Source: Arenicellales bacterium
GTDB lineage: Bacteria; Pseudomonadota; Gammaproteobacteria; BMS3Bbin11
Assembly: GCA_029287915.1 (NCBI GenBank)
Contig: JARFQE010000119.1
Coordinates: forward strand, 1-36,837
Direction: 5' to 3'
DNA: 36,837 bases
Shown here in pieces: positions 27,007 to 35,756 of this stretch; positions within the stretch are counted from its first letter, which is position 1, and every line of letters begins with the position of its first letter. The notes under the pieces are model-generated. The model was given only the letters and a program-made list of their open reading frames with translations, searched no databases and was not told where the DNA came from. The position numbers and the translations under genes were made by a program.

Positions 27007-28540
27007 AACCATTTTCCAGAAGCTGAATCAGGCACTGTACCATCTGGCCATTCGCACCCGGGCCTTTTAACGCACCTGTTGTCTCACTGACCCATGCATT
27101 AACATCAAGATGTGCCCAGGGGATATCTTCGGTAAATTCAGCAAGAAACATGGCTGCTGTAATAGCACCACCAAAACGATTGGAGGAGGAATTTACCAGC
27201 TGGGCAACAGGGCTTTTCAATTCATTTTTATAGGCACTGACCATTGGCAGGGGCCAGACAGGATCACCGGAATCTATGCCCGCCTGATAGAGGGCATCTG
27301 ACAGGCATTTATCATTAGCAAACAGCGCCCCTATCTGCAACCCGAGAGCCACACGTGCTGCACCGGTAAGTGTTGCAACATCTATTACCGCTCCAGGTCG
27401 GTCTTCATCCTCTTCAGAGACAGCAACGCTAAGTGCATCTGCCAGTACCAGCCGACCTTCCGCATCGGTATTATCAATCTCCACAGTTTTTCCATTCCTT
27501 GCCCTGATGACATCACCTGGACGAAATGATTTATCGCCAACTGCGTTTTCTGCCACAGCGAGCCAGATATCAACGGGTTGACAAAATTCTGTGCGATCCA
27601 GCCAGACGGCCAGGCCGACCAGGGCGGCGGAACCACCCATATCTTTCTTCATCAAACGCATGAATGCCGATGGTTTAAGATCAAGCCCGCCTGTATCAAA
27701 GGTGATGCCTTTACCTACAAGGGCAAGCGGTTTTCTCGCGCCAGCATCATCCTGACGATAGCGTATATGTATCAAGCATGGAGGATTTACAGCGGCCTTG
27801 CCAACTGCCAGTAATAAGTCCATTTTTTCTTTTTTCAGTCGTTCGGCATCCCAGATGGTTACGCTACTGTTAGTTGATTCAGAAAATAACTCGGAGACCA
27901 GCAATGCATAAGTGTCGGGATTTAGATCAGCTGCTGGTAGATTTACCAGGTGACGTGCAATATTCACTGACAATCCCTGCGCCACTGCCCGCTCAATTAT
28001 CGATTGTGGTAGATTTAATCTTAGCCCTGGAACCGATACTATGGAGTCTCTATCATCCCGGCATTGGCGATAATCATAGGCAGCAAGTTCCAGACCTGTA
28101 AGACATCCAAGCACTGCAGATTCACTGCAGTGATCAAAATTAATATCAATTTGCTGCACCATCAATGGCTCAAACTGAGCAAACACCTGACCCATCAAAT
28201 CACGAGCCAGAACGTATTCACCGGTGCACTCGAGCATCCCTTTTGCTTCAGTTTCCGGTGCGCTGAGGTCAATCAGAATATGTGGACCGGTTTCCGTTGA
28301 TAACTGCACAGACTGCTGCTTTTTGTTGTGCATGAATCGTCTTTGCCATGACAGACTTCCTTGCGTCAGCTCACGACCATACTTTTCAAATTCGGAAGTC
28401 GAACTAAACAAACGTATCTGTAGTAAACCTTCCTGCCGGGATAAATCTACATTTTTTAATCCCTGCTCCAGCCATGTCTTATCAGGCATACCAAGGTGTT
28501 TAACGACTGAATCTACCAATGCAGCTTCAACTTTACTCAC
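26996..28540 (-). CDS. M17-family leucyl aminopeptidase
   Basis: The 514-residue product is a cytosol-type leucine aminopeptidase, which removes N-terminal residues from peptides with two metal ions. The M17 signature NTDAEGRLVLADAL is intact and supplies metal-binding Asp and Glu. Other ligands lie in GKGITFDTGGLDLKP and MKKDMGGSA, and the catalytic Lys and Arg positions are conserved. The N-terminal domain (about 1-180) is divergent. In E. coli pepA is followed by holC; here the next genes are a broken tfoX-like frame and a cytochrome, and no holC is present. I leave the symbol blank because PepA and PepB-type enzymes are hard to separate by eye. Confidence 0.93.
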   Translation of the reverse strand: MSKVEAALVDSVVKHLGMPDKTWLEQGLKNVDLSRQEGLLQIRLFSSTSEFEKYGRELTQGSLSWQRRFMHNKKQQSVQLSTETGPHILIDLSAPETEAKGMLECTGEYVLARDLMGQVFAQFEPLMVQQIDINFDHCSESAVLGCLTGLELAAYDYRQCRDDRDSIVSVPGLRLNLPQSIIERAVAQGLSVNIARHLVNLPAADLNPDTYALLVSELFSESTNSSVTIWDAERLKKEKMDLLLAVGKAAVNPPCLIHIRYRQDDAGARKPLALVGKGITFDTGGLDLKPSAFMRLMKKDMGGSAALVGLAVWLDRTEFCQPVDIWLAVAENAVGDKSFRPGDVIRARNGKTVEIDNTDAEGRLVLADALSVAVSEEDEDRPGAVIDVATLTGAARVALGLQIGALFANDKCLSDALYQAGIDSGDPVWPLPMVSAYKNELKSPVAQLVNSSSNRFGGAITAAMFLAEFTEDIPWAHLDVNAWVSETTGALKGPGANGQMVQCLIQLLENGFEC

Positions 28541-28562
28541 AATATTCCCTCAATAAAATGTC

Positions 28563-28591
28563 TTTAACCTGTGTTTGCTTGGTACTATAGT
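28563..28591 (+). promoter_or_regulatory. Candidate sigma-70 promoter for the DsrE-like/TlpA-like pair
   Basis: TTTAAC (28563-28568), a 17-base spacer and TATAGT (28586-28591) resemble the -35 and -10 consensus with optimal spacing. It lies about 40 bases before the likely start of the DsrE-like gene and upstream of any alternative start. The gene pair downstream is on the same strand. Confidence 0.45.
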
Positions 28592-28632
28592 GATACAAAC
28601 CACAACAGATGTCATCATTAATGGAACATTCT

Positions 28633-29142
28633 ATGTCTCGTTTTAGATCTATTGTTACCGCCATTCTATCTGTCATGTTTTTATTCATGGCTCCTGCTTC
28701 AGCAGTGATAAAAATCGCAAATGCAGATACGGCAGGAGCCAGTATTACCCTCAGTCCGGTAGTACAAGAACAGCAGAGTATGGATCCAAAATATGTCTTC
28801 GACGTTGTTATTCACAAACCCGAAGAAATGGACAAACTGCTTGGCAGGATCGAGCAACTTTCCCGTACGCTGCCACCTGCTAAAGAAGATCCAAGTCTTG
28901 CTCTGGTATTGCATGGCCCGGAGATTGCCTTCTTTACCAGAAACAACTACAAAAAATATATGAAGCTGGTCGATCGTGCAGCCGCCCTGGATAAAAAAGG
29001 CATTATTGATGTCAAAGTATGCGACACCATGATTAGGGAAATGGATCTTGAAGAAGCAGAATTACCGGATTTCGTCGAACATGTGCCCTATGGCCCTGCA
29101 GAGGTGGACAGACTGATCAAACAGGGCTTTATCAAAATGTGA
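28633..29142 (+). CDS. Exported DsrE-like family protein
   Basis: I prefer the ATG at 28633, with GGA 7 bases upstream; ATGs at 28609 and 28621 are in frame but lack a site. The product is about 169 residues with an Ala-rich signal peptide ending near PASA. The mature part has the DsrE/F fold pattern: FDVVIHKPEEMDKLLGRIEQLS, LALVLHGPEIAFF, and a Cys in IDVKVCDTMIREM followed by VEHVPYGPAEVDRLIKQGF. DsrE-type proteins relay sulfur or bind persulfide, but periplasmic members have unknown roles. The TlpA-like gene begins 12 bases downstream, so the two probably form one transcript. Confidence 0.83.
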   Translation: MSRFRSIVTAILSVMFLFMAPASAVIKIANADTAGASITLSPVVQEQQSMDPKYVFDVVIHKPEEMDKLLGRIEQLSRTLPPAKEDPSLALVLHGPEIAFFTRNNYKKYMKLVDRAAALDKKGIIDVKVCDTMIREMDLEEAELPDFVEHVPYGPAEVDRLIKQGFIKM

Positions 29143-29154
29143 ATCCAGCGAGGT

Positions 29155-29661
29155 ATGATTGGAATGTTCAGTTTAAGAATTATTATTCTCTGTATTGTTA
29201 TCGCTCTAATGCCCGTCTCTGGCAAGGCCAGCACACCTGATCTCAAATTGAAGGACCTGTCGGGTACCGAACATCATCTCAGTCAATTCATCGGCCAGGG
29301 ACAATGGACGGTTGTCGTCCTCTGGGCAGAAGACTGTGAGGTCTGTAATGCCGAGATTGAAACTCTGGATTTTTTTCATGATGAGCATAAAAACAAAGAT
29401 GCCCGAATATTGGGTATATCGATAGATGGCTGGGACAAAATCAAACTGGTTCAGGATTTTGTCAAACGACACGATCTGTCATTTCCAAACCTGGTCATCG
29501 AACCGGACATGAGCCAAATATCAAAATTTGGTGGTGGTAATTTTATAGGTACCCCAACGTTCTACATTTACACACCCGAAGGCGATATTGTTGCCAGTCA
29601 GGCTGGAGCGGTGCCTGTCAATATTCTTGAAGACTTCATCAATAACTGGGAAAAGAAGTAA
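29155..29661 (+). CDS. TlpA-like periplasmic thioredoxin-fold protein
   Basis: The 168-residue product has a signal peptide (about 1-26) and a TlpA/ResA/peroxiredoxin-like fold. The CxxC active site is Cys61-Cys64 in WAEDCEVCNAE, with the cis-proline element GTPTFYIYTPEGDIVA near the end. It should act in thiol-disulfide exchange in the periplasm, for instance on the haem site of a c-type cytochrome or on its neighbour's Cys. A second in-frame ATG at 29164 is possible because GCGAGG is better spaced for it. The DsrE-like gene is 12 bases upstream. Confidence 0.9.
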   Translation: MIGMFSLRIIILCIVIALMPVSGKASTPDLKLKDLSGTEHHLSQFIGQGQWTVVVLWAEDCEVCNAEIETLDFFHDEHKNKDARILGISIDGWDKIKLVQDFVKRHDLSFPNLVIEPDMSQISKFGGGNFIGTPTFYIYTPEGDIVASQAGAVPVNILEDFINNWEKK

Positions 29662-29696
29662 ACAGCGGATACAGCTAGAGGTAAACGAAAAAATTC

Positions 29697-30368
29697 CTAT
29701 TTGGGGAGCACCTGTTCCAGCCAGTGGCCAACATCTAGAATCTCTTCGGCAGAAACCGAATGCCCCATTGGATACATCTTAAACTGAACATTCATGCCCA
29801 GTTTAAGCAGCAGATCACGGGTAAATAGACCCAGCTCAACTGGCACAACAGGATCCTGATTCCCATGACCAATAAAGACTGGCACTTCAGTAAAATGATC
29901 AGAGATCTCAGTATCCAGAGTATTTTTTAGCGGCAGGTAGCTGGAAAGGATAATTATGCCTGCAAGCCTTTGTTGGTGACGCAAACCCTGATGCAGGGCA
30001 ATTGCGCCGCCCTGTGAAAAGCCTGCCAGTATAATTCTCGATGCAGAGATACCGAGGCTGACCTGCTCATCAACCAGTCCGGACAATATCATTGCCGAGT
30101 CCCTTATTCCTTCAGCATCTTCCTCCTCATTAATTGACATACTCCGTATGTCATACCAGCCACGCATTTTCATTCCGCCATTAACGGTAATTGGCCTTAT
30201 AGGTGCATTAGGGAATACAAATCGTACAGGCAAAGAAGCCGGCAGATCCAACATTGGGATGATTGATTCAAAGTCGTGTTTGTCTGCACCGAGGCCGTGG
30301 GCCCAGATTATGCAGGCAACAGGGTTGTTACCTGTTTCGATGACAAGTGTATCACGTGTTGTCTGCAT
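29697..30368 (-). CDS. Carboxylesterase/lysophospholipase-like alpha/beta hydrolase (YpfH/EstB type)
   Basis: The 223-residue product is a small alpha/beta hydrolase. The nucleophile is Ser118 in AGFSQGGAIALHQ, with Asp172 in GHGNQDPVVPVELG and His203 in MGHSVSAEEILDV completing the triad. WAHGLGADKHDFE supplies the oxyanion region. No signal peptide is seen. The family hydrolyses short-chain carboxylic esters. It ends the leftward gene run and lies 57 bases downstream of the GTPase gene, but it may be independent. It converges with the TlpA-like gene (35 bases). Confidence 0.93.
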   Translation of the reverse strand: MQTTRDTLVIETGNNPVACIIWAHGLGADKHDFESIIPMLDLPASLPVRFVFPNAPIRPITVNGGMKMRGWYDIRSMSINEEEDAEGIRDSAMILSGLVDEQVSLGISASRIILAGFSQGGAIALHQGLRHQQRLAGIIILSSYLPLKNTLDTEISDHFTEVPVFIGHGNQDPVVPVELGLFTRDLLLKLGMNVQFKMYPMGHSVSAEEILDVGHWLEQVLPK

Positions 30369-30425
30369 ACGAGGTATCTCACTTGCCTTACAGCAAAGTG
30401 TTTTATCAGTCGATCTGCTCTATAG

Positions 30426-31907
30426 CTAAACCTTCAGCTCGCCAGCATCCAGTTTGTCCAGTGCGGCAAGTTCTGATCGTTTGCCGGAAGGATCAGTATA
30501 GCGATCGTTCAACAACTCAGTTTGCTGATTTGCAGACTGTATAATCGCTTCCAGTTTCCTCATCGTACGCTTGCTCCAGCCTACTGGATCTGGCTGGAAT
30601 ATACTGCGGTTAAAACCGACGCTGGTGCGGAAAGAAAGTCTTAGATTTGGATCACCGGGCCCTTTCTGCTCGGGTATTCTTTTCTCGATATTTCTGGCCA
30701 CTTTTCTTCGCCACCAGAAATGAAGCGCCAGATAAACACCGAAGACTGCTGCAGCAGCCAGTATTGCAAGAACCTTATTTGACGCGGCCCAGTTGACCAG
30801 CTCATTATATCCCAGACCAAAACCATACATCGCGCTACCAGCAAGCACAGCGATAAGCAGAGCAATTACTGCATCTCCCCATAGCACACGGGTTCGCCAG
30901 CGTTCAAGATATCCTCTTAACTCGGGGACAATGGATTCCTCGATATATTTAGCCAGTTTCTCTATCCCCCCAACAATACGATAGGAACGCTCTACCTCAA
31001 CTTCTGCCATACGATCTTTGATGTCAGCCATATCAGCATCTCGCTTCGACTGGAAACGCGCCTTGCGTGTCTCATCTTCTATCTGTACAGCAGCTTTCTC
31101 ATTATAGATCGTGAAAAAGCGGCCTGCAGTCAGGCCTTTTTGTGCCAGCGCTCGTTGCCAGGCTCCTACTACATCTTCAGGATTATCTTCTCTTGCTGCT
31201 GTATCGATCTGGTTTAGTATGTACATGAATTTATTTGCATCCTGACGACCTACAGTAGCTTCGACAAGATGGTTTAGCGTGTCCTGCATGGCGCCAGGCT
31301 CAGGATGACGTGCATCAAAAAATAACAGGACCAGGTCTGACAGATCAATAATGTGGGATGAGATTCGCAGAATGGAATTACGCTGGGCATCTGCATCAAA
31401 ACCTGGCGAATCTATAATTATTTTTCTTTTTATGTGATCAGCATTACTTGTTTTAAGCTGCAGGAATGAGTCAATCCTGCGACCTTCTCCTTCAGCGACT
31501 TTTTCGATTTCACGACTTATTTGATAAAAAGGAAATCTTGCATCACCGTTTAATGCCATACCTGGCAGCACACGTGGCTCGCTTTCACCACCAAAACAAA
31601 CCACCGTAAACTTATCATCAACCGCCTGATTGCCGGTCGATTGCAGATCCTGGCCAAGGTAGTCATTAATGAATGTTGACTTGCCTGATGAAAAGGTACC
31701 GAGGACAGAAATCATTGGCCACCATGCAATCCTTAAGGCAAAAGATTCATCCCTGCTTAAAAGACCCATATGATAGGCCAGTTGGTCAAGTTGTTTATAG
31801 GAAACCAGGGCTTCGGAGAGCACCGAGTTTTCCATGGATATATGCTGCTCCAGATTGGTCAGCATCGATTTCAAACGTTTCGTTGTTCGCAACGTGAATG
31901 GCCACAT
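30426..31907 (-). CDS. Membrane-anchored dynamin-like GTPase
   Basis: The 493-residue product has a GTPase domain: P-loop GTFSSGKST at 70-78, DSPGFDADA at 166-174 as the G3 region (the canonical DxxG), and the G4 motif NQID at 232-235. Two hydrophobic spans at about 344-366 and 378-398 should anchor it, and a basic tail follows. The architecture of a GTPase followed by a membrane hairpin matches bacterial dynamin-like proteins and YfjP/Era-type membrane GTPases. Dynamin-like proteins bind and remodel membranes; this one is short of the long helical neck of full-size dynamins. Upstream is the coiled-coil membrane protein (32 bases), and all genes before it run in the same direction. Confidence 0.85.
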   Translation of the reverse strand: MWPFTLRTTKRLKSMLTNLEQHISMENSVLSEALVSYKQLDQLAYHMGLLSRDESFALRIAWWPMISVLGTFSSGKSTFINDYLGQDLQSTGNQAVDDKFTVVCFGGESEPRVLPGMALNGDARFPFYQISREIEKVAEGEGRRIDSFLQLKTSNADHIKRKIIIDSPGFDADAQRNSILRISSHIIDLSDLVLLFFDARHPEPGAMQDTLNHLVEATVGRQDANKFMYILNQIDTAAREDNPEDVVGAWQRALAQKGLTAGRFFTIYNEKAAVQIEDETRKARFQSKRDADMADIKDRMAEVEVERSYRIVGGIEKLAKYIEESIVPELRGYLERWRTRVLWGDAVIALLIAVLAGSAMYGFGLGYNELVNWAASNKVLAILAAAAVFGVYLALHFWWRRKVARNIEKRIPEQKGPGDPNLRLSFRTSVGFNRSIFQPDPVGWSKRTMRKLEAIIQSANQQTELLNDRYTDPSGKRSELAALDKLDAGELKV

Positions 31908-31939
31908 TACTTTCGATTCTCCTCTTTAGAATCTTATGA

Positions 31940-32599
31940 TCAGAATCTTCTGATCGGTCGGTAACTTCTGTATGGGTAATTGGTATGGTTTACCTGTGCA
32001 GCTGGTGCCGCATTAGCTGGAGCCACATTGTTGGCTGGAGCTGTTGATGGCGAAACAGGTGTCACAATTTGTGGGACGTAACCGCCTGGGTGACGGGGAT
32101 AAAGTGGCGGGGTAATACGACTGTTTGCCTTGCCATAGGGCCTTGATGAACCAAACGGCATAACTTTATCCACCATGTTGAATGGTGCAGATACATTACG
32201 ATTCAATTGCCACATACTATACTGCATATGGCTCACGTTAGTGTTCAATCCGTCGATGCTTGCAGACACCTGCCGTATATCCCGTGACATCGGTTTCATG
32301 TAAGCCGTTGATGCTGCAACCTGTGTCATCTTCGAAGATATCTCCCCCAGATCTTCCGTCACACTGGCTGTCATCTCTCTGACACTCTTCGATACATCAG
32401 CGATATCGTGCGTTAGATTATAAATCAGGTAGAAACCATAGGAAGCAAGTAGAATAAAGGCAATAATGGATGGGTAAACGATTAGCTCCCAGCGTCGAGC
32501 ACTAGCTTCAAAGCTGTCTGCCAGTCTCCCCATGCACTCTGCGCCGCCCTCAAGGGCCTCGGCGCTTAATGCATCTGTGTTATTCGTCGAATTATCCAT
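31940..32599 (-). CDS. Single-span membrane protein with coiled coil and Pro/Ala-rich tail
   Basis: The ATG at 32599, with GAGGTGA spaced about 6 bases before it, gives 219 residues. A short N-terminal acidic segment precedes one membrane helix (about 40-62; YPSIIAFILLASYGFYLIY). A helical region follows (about 63-145) with heptad-like Ser/Ala/Met spacing (VSKSVREMTASVTEDLGEIS), resembling the signalling coil of chemoreceptors but lacking their hairpin tip. The tail (about 150-219) is rich in Pro, Ala, Asn and Tyr and ends SYRPIRRF, suggesting a flexible or interaction segment. I do not recognise a family. Confidence 0.72.
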   Translation of the reverse strand: MDNSTNNTDALSAEALEGGAECMGRLADSFEASARRWELIVYPSIIAFILLASYGFYLIYNLTHDIADVSKSVREMTASVTEDLGEISSKMTQVAASTAYMKPMSRDIRQVSASIDGLNTNVSHMQYSMWQLNRNVSAPFNMVDKVMPFGSSRPYGKANSRITPPLYPRHPGGYVPQIVTPVSPSTAPANNVAPANAAPAAQVNHTNYPYRSYRPIRRF

Positions 32600-32620
32600 T
32601 AAAATCACCTCTACTGCCGA

Positions 32621-33208
32621 TTAAAAATCTCCAGCTGCCCCCTTATGCATAATGTCGAGAATAATCTTCTTTACATTCATTGCTTCTTCTTTGAGCTCAG
32701 GTGGCAACGGCTCACCCCCATAAATCATGAGGTCCATATTCAGGCTGTATAACCACGCCTGTCCCTGCTTGTCTTCAACCAGTGCTACCCGGCATGGTAA
32801 ATACGCCGAGTACGCATCATTATAATCCATCATTTTTGCCGCTGTGACAGCATTGCAAAACATGAAAATCTGCGCATGCCTATATGGCGCATCGGTCATT
32901 GCTTCGACTTCCTTATACAGGGGAAGTTCACCGACATTTTTGATGTTGTGATCATTGGCAGCAATTTTCATGCTCTGAATGACATCATCAATCGATACAC
33001 CCTCTTCAACCTTGACTTTCCATGTGGTTGCTTCAACCGCATTTCCGGCTTCTAGCACATTACCTGCAAGTTCCTTGTAGGTATTAAATGCACCAGGATC
33101 AAACTCTGTCTGAAACTTCTTCAATTGTGGGTAGAGCATACCTGCTGCAATCACAGCGGCCAGCCCAACCAGTGCCAATAGATTACGTAACAGCCTGATT
33201 AGAAGCAT
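32621..33208 (-). CDS. DUF302-domain membrane protein
   Basis: AAGGAG lies 6 bases before the ATG. The 195-residue product has an N-terminal membrane helix (about 5-25) and then a DUF302-like domain with FMFCNAVTAAKMMDYNDAY, SAYLPCRVALVEDKQGQAW and LYSLNMDLMIYGG. Two Cys residues flank the Asp-rich segment. DUF302 proteins occur near redox and metal genes, but their activity is unknown. The helix suggests that the domain faces the periplasm. It lies between the TPR-like protein gene and the coiled-coil protein gene with gaps of 55 and 21 bases. Confidence 0.85.
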   Translation of the reverse strand: MLLIRLLRNLLALVGLAAVIAAGMLYPQLKKFQTEFDPGAFNTYKELAGNVLEAGNAVEATTWKVKVEEGVSIDDVIQSMKIAANDHNIKNVGELPLYKEVEAMTDAPYRHAQIFMFCNAVTAAKMMDYNDAYSAYLPCRVALVEDKQGQAWLYSLNMDLMIYGGEPLPPELKEEAMNVKKIILDIMHKGAAGDF

Positions 33209-33263
33209 ATTTTTCTCCTTTCCTTCGGGGGGTCTGATATAGCCACATAGCTATGTGGTTCAA

Positions 33264-34169
33264 CTACCAGTATTTTTTTTGTAGTGATTCAGCAATCGCG
33301 GGATCATACTGCGACACGAATCGTATAAGACTAATCGCTTCTTGCTCGCGATGCAACTTTAAATAACGTGGAATAGCATTCTGATATGCCCACGAAGCGG
33401 CCTTTCGATTGCCTTGCTGTAAAAAAATATTACCCAGCTCAGCAGCTGCTTCGGGTTGCTCAGGGTAGTCAAACATTAATTTTTCATATGCTGCCTGGGC
33501 CTGGCCTGTGTTTCCATCCCAGTGCAGCTGTCGTGCCTCTTCCAGTGTCTGATAATATTCAGATGATCCGGACGCCGGTTCGTCGCGCTGAAGCGTTGGC
33601 TTAACCGGAGCCAGGATATTTGGCCTGTTTTCATTAATTGCACTACGATAAACTACAGTTGCAGATTCTGATTCATTTTTCTCTGGATCGTAATTTTCCG
33701 GTGGGTAGATTGGTGCAGCGGATTGCGATTTCTCGCCCCCAACGGATGGTAATTGCACATTCTTATCAGTATCCTCGGGCAAAACACGATCCCAGGGGTC
33801 GCTCACTTCCTCAGTCAGCTGAGGTTTATCGTCATTTTCAGGCCTGCTTAACTGGGCATCCGATTCCTGACGACCTTCTACGCCGGCTGATACGGCTTGA
33901 GGAACACCCGATTCAGTCCTTTCAGTCCTTTGCATTGTCTTGCCATTGCCGCGGCTCACGCTTGTATTGTCAATGTCAACCGAGTCAGGGCTTCTATTTA
34001 TCGTACTATTATTATTGCTGACAATTTCTACCTCAGTTGTTTGTGATGTTTTCCCAAACAAACGATTGATGTCTTGTTTCAGAACATCACGAAATACAAA
34101 TAGCAGTATCAATGAAATTATCAGGATAATTAATAATAGATGACAGAGCAGCCAACGGAATATTTTCAT
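33264..34169 (-). CDS. Membrane-anchored protein with disordered linker and C-terminal TPR-like repeats
   Basis: The 301-residue product begins with a strongly hydrophobic helix (about 6-27; LLCHLLLIILIISLILLFVF). A long region (about 45-205) rich in Ser, Asn, Asp, Glu, Pro and Arg follows and is probably disordered. The C-terminus (about 210-295) has TPR/Sel1-like helices: YYQTLEEARQLHWDGNTGQA, QAAYEKLMFDYPEQPEAAAELG and NIFLQQGNRKAASWAYQNA. TPR regions bind other proteins. The gene sits between the ParA-like and DUF302 genes, so it could tether the ATPase to the membrane; that is inference. Confidence 0.75.
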   Translation of the reverse strand: MKIFRWLLCHLLLIILIISLILLFVFRDVLKQDINRLFGKTSQTTEVEIVSNNNSTINRSPDSVDIDNTSVSRGNGKTMQRTERTESGVPQAVSAGVEGRQESDAQLSRPENDDKPQLTEEVSDPWDRVLPEDTDKNVQLPSVGGEKSQSAAPIYPPENYDPEKNESESATVVYRSAINENRPNILAPVKPTLQRDEPASGSSEYYQTLEEARQLHWDGNTGQAQAAYEKLMFDYPEQPEAAAELGNIFLQQGNRKAASWAYQNAIPRYLKLHREQEAISLIRFVSQYDPAIAESLQKKYW

Positions 34170-34217
34170 AATAATTCTCTTTGCTGAAATATCTCGCTAT
34201 TGATTGATGGATTCAAT

Positions 34218-34859
34218 TTATTTATCTTTCTTCTTTTTTTTAGCACCTGCTCTGAACAGGGATCTTGAAAGGCGCCAGACTTCGCCTGCAGCCTTGTTGG
34301 CAGGCATCATTTCGAATACAGCAAGCCCTTCACTAAATGCCCTGCGATATGCTGTTCTTTGATAGAGATAGCTCTTTTGCATCTTAAGGCCATTTATCAT
34401 TGACAACGCTTCCATCGCCTCTTCTGTTTCAGTTACCTTCGGGTGCGTATCCGCTCTATTGATTAAACCCATGACTATTGTATCTTTCTTACAGTTTTTC
34501 CGAACAAGATCCATAAATCGCTGTGTAGACCAGACATCAGCCTGTGATGGTGCAACAGGTATGATGATACGGTCTGCTATCGCCATAGCCTTCTCCATCG
34601 CTGGTAAGTCAGCTGTACCGACATCGACGATCACCTCATCCCAGTCTTTGGCTGACTTCTTCGTTAACTCCTGAAAGACAGGTATAATAGGCGAATATTC
34701 CATTTCTTCACGTACATACATTACATCTGTCAGACTTCCCTGCGGATCCAGGTCCACCGCAGCAGTTTTCTTGCCTTGATATGACAACCAGATTGCCAGG
34801 TTGAAGGCGACTGTACTCTTACCAGTACCACCCTTGAAATTACCTACTACTGTAATCAC
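34218..34859 (-). CDS. Orphan ParA/MinD-type ATPase
   Basis: The 213-residue product is a compact ParA-family ATPase. The deviant Walker A KGGTGKS is at 9-15 with the signature Lys at position 9. The switch motif DLDPQGS is at about 37-43. VIVDVGTADLPAM is the Walker B-like region, where Val and Gly replace the usual Asp-Thr-Pro order, and NRADTH follows. No ParB, parS site or plasmid replication gene is near. Such orphan ParAs position carboxysomes, chemoreceptors or other cargo; the nearest resemblance by eye is to the McdA-like type. The DUF4412-like gene stops 2 bases before its ATG. Confidence 0.9.
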   Translation of the reverse strand: MITVVGNFKGGTGKSTVAFNLAIWLSYQGKKTAAVDLDPQGSLTDVMYVREEMEYSPIIPVFQELTKKSAKDWDEVIVDVGTADLPAMEKAMAIADRIIIPVAPSQADVWSTQRFMDLVRKNCKKDTIVMGLINRADTHPKVTETEEAMEALSMINGLKMQKSYLYQRTAYRRAFSEGLAVFEMMPANKAAGEVWRLSRSLFRAGAKKKKKDK

Positions 34860-34861
34860 TA

Positions 34862-35620
34862 CTATCTCCCCTGTGGTGGCTGTGCCGGAACATTAATTTT
34901 ACGATAACCCTCTGGCACCATGAATAAGCTTGCATCAGGCTCCTTCACCACAATATTTTTTAATTCTCTGAGCGAACCATTTGGAAATGCTTCTCGCACT
35001 GTTATACCCAGTTCAACATCATACCAACGGGTTCCAGATTGTGTTTTACCGTCCAGTGTAGTCATAGTCACTTCCCACCGTTCAGCCTCTCTACCATTAA
35101 TCTTTTCATTTCCAGTCATAACCGCATTAATGCTGGATCCATTTGGTAATTTTTCACGCAGGGTAATGCCTCGTTTCTTATCAAGCCATTGCTCTATAGT
35201 GAATAGCTGCTGATTTGGCCCCTGGCGAGTAAGCTTCCAGTGAATGGCCGGTTGGTTATTTATGCTCTCTTCACCAAGGTTTTCACATTTTGCATCAGGC
35301 AGGTTGTCACACGGATTCATTACCACATCTCCCGGCATGGAAAGTGGCTCCGGTGATTTCTGCTCAATATATTCCTTTCTTGCTGGATAAATAACTCTCA
35401 TCAATCCAGTAGCAGAAAAGTACTGTTGCACAATTTTACCCTGTGGGGTGTTCATTTCAATCCGCACAGACTTGTCCCTGGAAATATGCAACTGCATATT
35501 AGTCGACTGCATACCAGGTGCAGTCTGAATCGCCTCTGCAGAGAAAGACTGGGAAAAAGCTTGCGCACCCGGTAGCACCGACAGCATTGCAAACAACAGA
35601 AAAGCGATAGCTGATTTCAT
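34862..35620 (-). CDS. Exported DUF4412-like outer-membrane-lipoprotein-sorting-type protein
   Basis: I use the ATG at 35620, with GAGG about 7 bases upstream; a codon further upstream in the frame gives an unlikely N-terminus. The 252-residue product has a signal peptide (about 1-21; FLLFAMLSVLPGAQA). The mature part has two beta-rich repeats: one around MQLHISRDKSVRIEMNTPQG and MRVIYPARKEYIEQKS, and one around TMTTLDGKTQSGTRWYDVELG and REAFPNGSLRELKNI. This resembles DUF4412 and LolA-like half-barrel proteins that bind lipid or a hydrophobic ligand. Its immediate neighbour on the transcript is the ParA gene, 2 bases away. Confidence 0.72.
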   Translation of the reverse strand: MKSAIAFLLFAMLSVLPGAQAFSQSFSAEAIQTAPGMQSTNMQLHISRDKSVRIEMNTPQGKIVQQYFSATGLMRVIYPARKEYIEQKSPEPLSMPGDVVMNPCDNLPDAKCENLGEESINNQPAIHWKLTRQGPNQQLFTIEQWLDKKRGITLREKLPNGSSINAVMTGNEKINGREAERWEVTMTTLDGKTQSGTRWYDVELGITVREAFPNGSLRELKNIVVKEPDASLFMVPEGYRKINVPAQPPQGR

Positions 35621-35756
35621 AGAACAAACCTCTTTATACACATACCCTAAAGTAGCCTTCAATAATCAGACAGAAGCAACTTTCTTCTCAAAAACAGACA
35701 GATCCGGCTGCTATTTTTCCCTACATACCGGGCCTGTACAATGATCCAGGCATATA

